From the NCBI GenBank assembly GCA_030643245.1, contig DAOWME010000084.1, positions 1 through 10,957 on the forward strand: DNA of 10,957 nt, read 5' to 3'. Numbering within the stretch: the stretch's first letter is position 1; each line of letters starts with the position of its first letter. The translations under genes were made by a program, and so were the position numbers. Under the pieces are notes generated by a model. It worked only from the letters and a program-made list of their open reading frames with translations, was not told the DNA's origin and did no database searches. Below, piece after piece: positions 6,844-10,957 of this stretch. The DNA comes from Deltaproteobacteria bacterium (GTDB lineage Bacteria; Desulfobacterota; UBA8473).

Positions 6844-7145
6844 CTAACCGCATGAGGAGTACCCGCCCTTAATTTTGAAGCCGCCTGTATAAACACCATC
6901 AGAGTAATCGATAATTATCGTCCTGAACAATTTGGTCCTAAGCACAACTTCTTGGGAGAGCAGAAAGTCAAAGCCGTTTTCCACCAGTCTATTGTCATTG
7001 TCCCTCGGTTCATCCAGAACCAAATCGAGCTTGGGACTGTTCAACCCATACCTTTCATCACCAACCTAAATGCCTTGCCTTTGTTTCCATCCTCCTGTAA
7101 TAGACTGTTCAACTTCTCCTTAGCCTTTTCCGTAATGTTAAACAT
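6844..7145 (-). pseudogene. HesB/IscA-like selenoprotein gene, in-frame UGA plus one-base frameshift
   Basis: From the ATG at 7145 the frame reads MFNITEKAKEKLNSLL and on to GMG, then reaches TGA at 7043-7041. Six bases later the homology continues one frame over as PKLDLVLDEPRDND through DYSDG and TGGFKIKGGYSSCG to TAG at 6844. HesB-like selenoproteins carry GxGU-GGP-LGL-LDEP here, with Sec replacing the first conserved Cys of IscA-type iron-sulfur carriers. The window therefore shows the family with UGA at codon 35. Between UGA and the CCC of the conserved Pro there are five bases (ACAGT) where six are needed. Restoring one base (for example ACAGGT) would give U-T-G-P-K-L. The total would be about 100 aa, normal for the family. 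Either the gene has decayed by a 1-bp deletion, or this is an assembly/sequencing error in a working selenoprotein gene. Selenocysteine machinery is not in the window. Confidence 0.78.
7004..7024 (-). promoter_or_regulatory. Candidate bacterial SECIS stem-loop
   Basis: On the mRNA of the HesB-like gene, GGUUC and GAACC pair around a UGGAU loop, and U-A and G-U pairs can extend the stem to about eight base pairs. The loop starts 25 nt after the UGA, within the spacing seen for bacterial SECIS elements, and contains the expected G residues. The hairpin falls within the conserved VLDEP codons, so chance pairing cannot be excluded. Confidence 0.4.
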
Positions 7146-7212
7146 AGGCTAACCGCCCTTCTTCATACGTAAAATTTACACAAAAAATAACACGCCTCAT
7201 CGAAAATTGGAA

Positions 7213-7241
7213 GGAGAAAATAGCCATTTCTGGATGGACAC
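7213..7241. repeat. Short dispersed repeat, copy B
   Basis: This is the counterpart of 4986-5012: GGAGA, then AAATAGCCATT, CTGGAT, GACAC, with a 2-base insertion and two substitutions relative to copy A. It lies between fhs and the HesB-like gene. Confidence 0.45.
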
Positions 7242-7303
7242 TACCTATGGAGACCCATTTTTTCCTCCAGTGATCCGGTCTATCTTCGGTCAGGCCTTTC
7301 TGT

Positions 7304-7339
7304 CCAAAAAGATAGAGCCCGAGAGAAACCCGGGCTCTA
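7304..7339 (-). terminator. Intrinsic terminator of fhs
   Basis: On the minus strand a perfect 9-bp stem (TAGAGCCCG with CGGGCTCTA, 9-nt loop) is followed within three bases by a run of five T. It begins about 40 bp after the fhs stop codon and should end that transcript before the HesB-like gene. Confidence 0.88.
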
Positions 7340-7379
7340 GTTCGTGAATTATTAAAATCTTTTTCCTCGTCTTTCTTTC

Positions 7380-9143
7380 TCAGAAGAGACCCATTACCTT
7401 ACCGGTTCTCACATCCACATCAATCTTTCTGAACGCCGGGTTGGAACTGGTTCCAGGCATAAGGCTGATGGTTCCGGCGCATGGGCAAAGGAACTTGGCG
7501 CCTGAGTAAATAAGCACATTTTGTATAGGTAAGGTCCATCCCTTGGGCACGCCCTTAATTACCGGGTCATGGGTCAGACTGAGGTGCGTCTTAACCATCA
7601 TCGTGGCGAAATCGGCATACTTGGGGTCGTTTTCCAGCATCTTAGCCTTGGCCTCTGCCTCAGGGCTCCACGAAACTCCATCTGCACCATAGACCTCCCT
7701 GGCGATATTGTCAACACGGTCCCTCAGTTTCATTTCAAGAGGATAGAGGAACTTGAAGTCGTTTTCCTCCTTGCATGCATCAATGACCGCATCGGCAAAT
7801 TCGAGTGCGCCGTCGCCACCTTTCTCCCAGTGTTTGGACTCTGCACAACGGGCTCCTGCGGCCTCGGCAGCCTTTCTTACTATGGCGACCTCGGCGTCAG
7901 TGTCAGTATAGAAACGGTTCACGCAGACTACAGGGTTGATACCGGCCTTGCGGATAGTATTGATATGGTGAACCATGTTTTCACATCCCTTTTCCACGAG
8001 TTCCAGGTTTTCTTTGGTATATTCATCAGGGAGGGCCTTGCCTGCCACAACCTTCGGACCTCCACCGTGCATCTTGAGGGCGCGAATAGTGCTTGTCAAA
8101 ACAGAGACATGTGGTTTCAGACCGCTGAACCGGCATTTTACATTCCAGAATTTCTCAAAGCCGATATCAGCGGCAAAGCCACTCTCGGTAACATGGTAAT
8201 CGAAGAGTTTCAACCCGACACGGTCAGCGATGATAGAAGACTGGCCTACGGCAATGTTGGCAAACGGCCCGGCATGGACCATACAGGGCTGATATTCGGC
8301 AGTACACATGAGCGTCGGGTTAATGGTATTGCGCATGAAGGCGGTCATGGCTCCACCTACCTCCAGGTCACCGGTGGTGACAGGGTTTCCGCTCTTATCA
8401 AAGGCCACGGTAATCTCATCCAAGCGTTTCCTAAGATCTGCGAGATCTCTGATGACAGACAGAATAGCCATACATTCCGAGCCAACGGCAATTCCGAACT
8501 TCGACTGCATGGTAAAGCCGTCCATACGGCCGCCTATGCCGATTATAATATTTCTCAAGCTTTGAGCGCATAAATCCATGATCCATCCCAACTCAACACG
8601 GGTAGGATCAATGTCAAAACGCCGCATGCCCGTGAGCCTCTGCAATTGCTCATCGTTGTAATTCCGCTCATGCTGCATGCGGGCAGTCGTTGCCACCATC
8701 GCCAGGTTGTGGGCGTTCATGATGTCGTTAATGTCACCGGTAAGTCCCAGGGAAAATTCGGTCATTGGGATAAGAAGAGAATTGCCTCCCCCTGCTGCTG
8801 TTCCCTTGACGTTCATGGTTGGACCGCCTGATGGCTGCCTGAGCGCGCCTCCAACATTTTCACCACGTTTGCCAAGACCTTCCATTAAACCGCATGATGT
8901 TGTGCTTTTGCCTTCACCCAAAGGAGTGGGTGTGATAGCGGTTACTTCAATGTATTTCCCGTCGGGTTTGTCTTGCAGTCGGTTAATGATTTTCAGGAAA
9001 TCAAGCTTAGCCAGTCTGCCCATGGGATGCATCTCATCTTTTTGAAGGCCCAGTTTCTCTCTCCACTCATCCGGATCAGGCATGTTTACTTCCGCTGCTT
9101 CGGAAATTTGCCAGTCTGCCATTTCTACCGCATTGTATGCCAT
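7380..9143 (-). CDS. fhs: Formate--tetrahydrofolate ligase (formyl-THF synthetase)
   Basis: This 587-aa cytosolic enzyme joins formate to tetrahydrofolate with ATP, giving 10-formyl-THF in the methyl branch of the Wood-Ljungdahl pathway. It can run in reverse when acetyl-CoA is oxidised. The P-loop TPTPLGEGKST lies at about residues 71-81. The two family signatures are present as KGTAAGGG and as TSTIRALKMHGG. The EFSLGLTGDINDI segment is also typical. The N-terminus is somewhat long for the family, and the length as a whole fits deltaproteobacterial and clostridial forms. The ATG at 9143 has a perfect AGGAGG nine bases upstream. The gene is monocistronic in the window, with its own terminator and a leader hairpin. 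Other folate genes (folD, metF) are not adjacent. Confidence 0.97.
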   Translation of the reverse strand: MAYNAVEMADWQISEAAEVNMPDPDEWREKLGLQKDEMHPMGRLAKLDFLKIINRLQDKPDGKYIEVTAITPTPLGEGKSTTSCGLMEGLGKRGENVGGALRQPSGGPTMNVKGTAAGGGNSLLIPMTEFSLGLTGDINDIMNAHNLAMVATTARMQHERNYNDEQLQRLTGMRRFDIDPTRVELGWIMDLCAQSLRNIIIGIGGRMDGFTMQSKFGIAVGSECMAILSVIRDLADLRKRLDEITVAFDKSGNPVTTGDLEVGGAMTAFMRNTINPTLMCTAEYQPCMVHAGPFANIAVGQSSIIADRVGLKLFDYHVTESGFAADIGFEKFWNVKCRFSGLKPHVSVLTSTIRALKMHGGGPKVVAGKALPDEYTKENLELVEKGCENMVHHINTIRKAGINPVVCVNRFYTDTDAEVAIVRKAAEAAGARCAESKHWEKGGDGALEFADAVIDACKEENDFKFLYPLEMKLRDRVDNIAREVYGADGVSWSPEAEAKAKMLENDPKYADFATMMVKTHLSLTHDPVIKGVPKGWTLPIQNVLIYSGAKFLCPCAGTISLMPGTSSNPAFRKIDVDVRTGKVMGLF

Positions 9144-9817
9144 TTACCAAATCCTCCTTTATTTAAGAATTACAGAACACAGGAACCGAGTACCAAACTC
9201 GTTGTTCCTTCGTGAGTTTATCTGCGAGATGATTAGGCCGCAATGTCCGACAAAATCTATACGCTCATCAGAAATTTTGAAACTCATTTGAATTATGCAT
9301 TTAAACCATTGTCGGGGGGGGGGCTATTCAGTTACTTTTCATCAACTACAATCTGTCATAAAGTCTTTGCTTTCCATGCTATTAGCAGCCCGTCGGCCAC
9401 CCAGGATTTGCAAAAAGAGTACACATATATCATGATCAATTCGATTTGGCAAGAGAAAAACGGGGTAGGATGTCGGTAAAAGCAAAAACCAAACAGGATC
9501 CGAATTGACATCTGGGACTGCGCAAGTGAGGTATCTTGCTATACTTTTTCTGTTGACACCAAAGCACCCCAGGCCTATACTGGTTTTCATCGGAGGTCAT
9601 CGAATCCTGATCGCCACGGGTTGTCGTATGCCCAATGAAAAGCGACTATTTACCGGTATTCTTTGTAGCTTCTCAATAACCACCATGATTTACAGTTAAA
9701 CGAAGTATTTAAATAAATCTTTAAGTCGACTGGGGATCGTTCGCTGCTATCAAGCTATGTTTTTTCTGAGGGATGCCTACCCGAATCATCCAAAAGAAAA
9801 AAGGAGGAATAAGCACT
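9144..9817. other. Divergent intergenic region between fhs and the flavoprotein gene
   Basis: These 674 bp contain no ORF that I can support. They must hold the promoters of fhs (minus) and of the flavoprotein gene (plus), but no -35/-10 pair with correct spacing is convincing. A TTGACA at 9505-9510 and a TATACT at 9540-9545 are 29 bp apart, which is too far. Other contents are a leader hairpin near fhs and a run of ten G at 9314-9323. No tRNA or known riboswitch pattern was recognised. Confidence 0.6.
9181..9209 (-). promoter_or_regulatory. Hairpin in the fhs 5' leader
   Basis: The sequence AGGAAC-CGAGT...ACTCG-TT-GTTCCT forms an 11-bp stem with a 2-nt bulge and a 5-nt loop. It lies about 38-66 nt upstream of the fhs start on the transcribed strand. 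No T-run follows on either strand, so it is not an intrinsic terminator. It could stabilise the mRNA or be a protein site. Only the inverted repeat itself is observed. Confidence 0.45.
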
Positions 9818-10786
9818 GTGGAATGGAAGACGAAGATAACGGAAATGTTTGGAATAAAGTATCCGATCATTCAAGGCGCATATGGCGGGTTTGGTACATC
9901 TGAAATTGCAGCCCCGGTATCCGCGGCTGGAGGGCTGGGAATAATCACTGCCGGGGCGTTGAAGACCCCTGAGGGACTGAGGAAAGACATACAAAAGGCC
10001 AAATCTTTGACCGACAACCCCATCGGTGTCAATCTCACTGTTGGTATGTGTCCACATATAGATGGAATGAGAGAGGTTGCGATAGAAGAAGGCATTTCTG
10101 TGGTGGAAACAGCGGCTTTTAAAGGCGAGGAGCATGGAAAAAGGTTACAAGATGCCGGCGTCAAATGGATCCACAAAGTAGCCACAGTCAAACACGCCCT
10201 GATCGCTGAAGCGCAAGGGGTAGACGCAGTTGTAATTGTAGGCATGGAGGGAACGGGGTTCAAGAGCATCGACCAGCTCCCAACACTAATTGCCATAACG
10301 TGGGCGGCAAAGCAGATCAAGATACCGATCATTGCTGCGGGAGGTATCTCTGATGCACGCAGTTTTTTGGCTGCGTTGGCCATGGGTGCGGAAGGCACCT
10401 ATCTGGGGACAGCGTTCATGGCCACTCAGGAGTGTCCCATATCGGAAAAACACAAACAATATATGGTCAGCACGAGGCCCGATGACCGTAAACTCATCAA
10501 CAAAGTCCTGGTTCCGCCCGATCCGAAAGATCTGGAGAGGGTAATGAAACAGAAAGGCCAAATCCCTCACAGTGAATGGATGTCCAAGCTTGAAAGGCTT
10601 CTACTCAAAGAAGACCCCGAAGAAAAACAGTCTTTTGAAATAGAGGAGATTCTGAAACTAGCCCCCGCTTCTCTCGCTGTGAGTGGGATAGATGACATAC
10701 CTTCAGTGAAAGAACTCATAGACCGTATTATCCGGGGAGCAGAGGAGATCTTAACAAAGGGCATATTTGGAAGTATACGCCCCTGA
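9818..10786 (+). CDS. Nitronate monooxygenase / FabK-like FMN oxidoreductase family protein
   Basis: This TIM-barrel flavoprotein has 322 aa from a GTG start at 9818, with a strong AGGAGG ten bases upstream. An ATG at 9773 would add 15 residues that include the ribosome-binding site and look non-coding. The N-terminal YPIIQGAYGG, the AAGGLGIITAG segment (about residues 36-46), IPIIAAGGISDA (about 169-180) and MGAEGTYLGTAF (about 189-200) are the FMN-binding landmarks of the 2-nitropropane dioxygenase/FabK family. The usual GMEAGGHxG motif, whose His is catalytic in FabK, reads GMEGTGFK here, with Phe148 in the His position. It is therefore unlikely to be a standard FabK, and the true substrate is unknown. 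It is the only plus-strand gene, transcribed divergently from fhs. MITE copy 4 begins about 40 bp after its stop. Confidence 0.87.
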   Translation: MEWKTKITEMFGIKYPIIQGAYGGFGTSEIAAPVSAAGGLGIITAGALKTPEGLRKDIQKAKSLTDNPIGVNLTVGMCPHIDGMREVAIEEGISVVETAAFKGEEHGKRLQDAGVKWIHKVATVKHALIAEAQGVDAVVIVGMEGTGFKSIDQLPTLIAITWAAKQIKIPIIAAGGISDARSFLAALAMGAEGTYLGTAFMATQECPISEKHKQYMVSTRPDDRKLINKVLVPPDPKDLERVMKQKGQIPHSEWMSKLERLLLKEDPEEKQSFEIEEILKLAPASLAVSGIDDIPSVKELIDRIIRGAEEILTKGIFGSIRP

Positions 10787-10826
10787 CCTGGCATAGATTT
10801 CCATCCACTAAATAGTTTGGTAGTGC

Positions 10827-10957
10827 TTAGGGGCGAGGCCGAAATAACTTCCCCATTTGTACATCTCATCTTCAGGCCATCTTTGACCGATCTTCAAACA
10901 CAAAATCCTCGAAATAGGTAAGACTATTCCTGTGGTTTTGTATTTTTAGATCGAACA
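10827..10957 (+). mobile_element. MITE copy 4, left part, cut by the window end
   Basis: TTA at 10827-10829 is followed by the first 128 bp of the 181-bp element, starting GGGGCGAGGCCGAAATAACT. The orientation is the same as the other copies. It differs from copy 3 at only a few positions in the shared part. The right end and its target duplication are beyond the window. Confidence 0.88.

Noticed and set aside
7569..8573. 334-aa open frame on the plus strand
   Set aside because: It lies antisense to fhs, which has full-length family homology. The translated sequence has no recognisable domain, so it is a codon-bias shadow.
9243..9479. 78-aa open frame in the divergent intergenic region
   Set aside because: It depends on reading through the ten-G tract, has no ribosome-binding site, and its composition looks like random sequence.
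9505..9545. TTGACA and TATACT as a sigma-70 promoter for the flavoprotein gene
   Set aside because: The spacing of 29 bp is far from 17, and the pair lies more than 270 bp from the start codon.
9871..10398. 175-aa open frame on the minus strand
   Set aside because: It is antisense to the flavoprotein gene, whose FMN-binding motifs are intact. No domain or ribosome-binding site is seen.

Overview
The window looks like an assembled contig from a strictly anaerobic bacterium, most likely a Desulfobacterota (deltaproteobacterial) sulfate reducer or syntroph. This rests on a formate--tetrahydrofolate ligase of the type used in the Wood-Ljungdahl pathway, a split B12-dependent acyl-CoA mutase, remains of a HesB-like selenoprotein gene, and small proteins that resemble deltaproteobacterial hypotheticals. 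The assignment is inferred from protein resemblance and no marker gene proves it. No rRNA, tRNA, CRISPR array, transposase or phage gene was found.

Layout. Positions 1-83 are the right part of a 181-bp inverted-repeat element (MITE copy 1). Positions 84-4066 (minus strand) hold a three-gene acyl-CoA mutase cluster in transcription order: catalytic subunit paralogue 2 (2387-4066), one stand-alone cobalamin-binding subunit (1784-2212), and catalytic subunit paralogue 1 (84-1763). Upstream on the same strand is rlpA (4251-4898). Positions 5028-5848 hold two complete MITE copies that bracket a small exported protein gene (5209-5619). Positions 6082-7145 (minus strand) hold a zinc-ribbon protein, a small protein of unknown function, and a broken HesB/IscA-like gene with an in-frame UGA at the selenocysteine position. 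The fhs gene (7380-9143, minus strand) follows, with a clear intrinsic terminator. After a 674-bp divergent intergenic region comes a plus-strand nitronate monooxygenase/FabK-like flavoprotein (9818-10786). The window ends inside MITE copy 4.

How the genes fit together. The mutase subunits have the fold and cobalamin ligand motif of the methylmalonyl-CoA mutase family. The residues that in true methylmalonyl-CoA mutase contact the substrate (Tyr89, Gln197, Arg207, His244 in Propionibacterium numbering) are all replaced, identically in both paralogues where they can be aligned. The system therefore probably isomerises some other acyl-CoA. Fhs would carry C1 units of the reductive or oxidative acetyl-CoA pathway. 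A role for the mutases in feeding carbon toward acetyl-CoA is plausible but not shown.

The points most worth following are the mutase pair with its atypical active site, the selenoprotein relic (UGA plus one missing base and a possible SECIS hairpin), and the MITE family. Its four copies lie in one orientation, show 3-bp TWA target duplications, and two of them sit exactly at gene stop codons.
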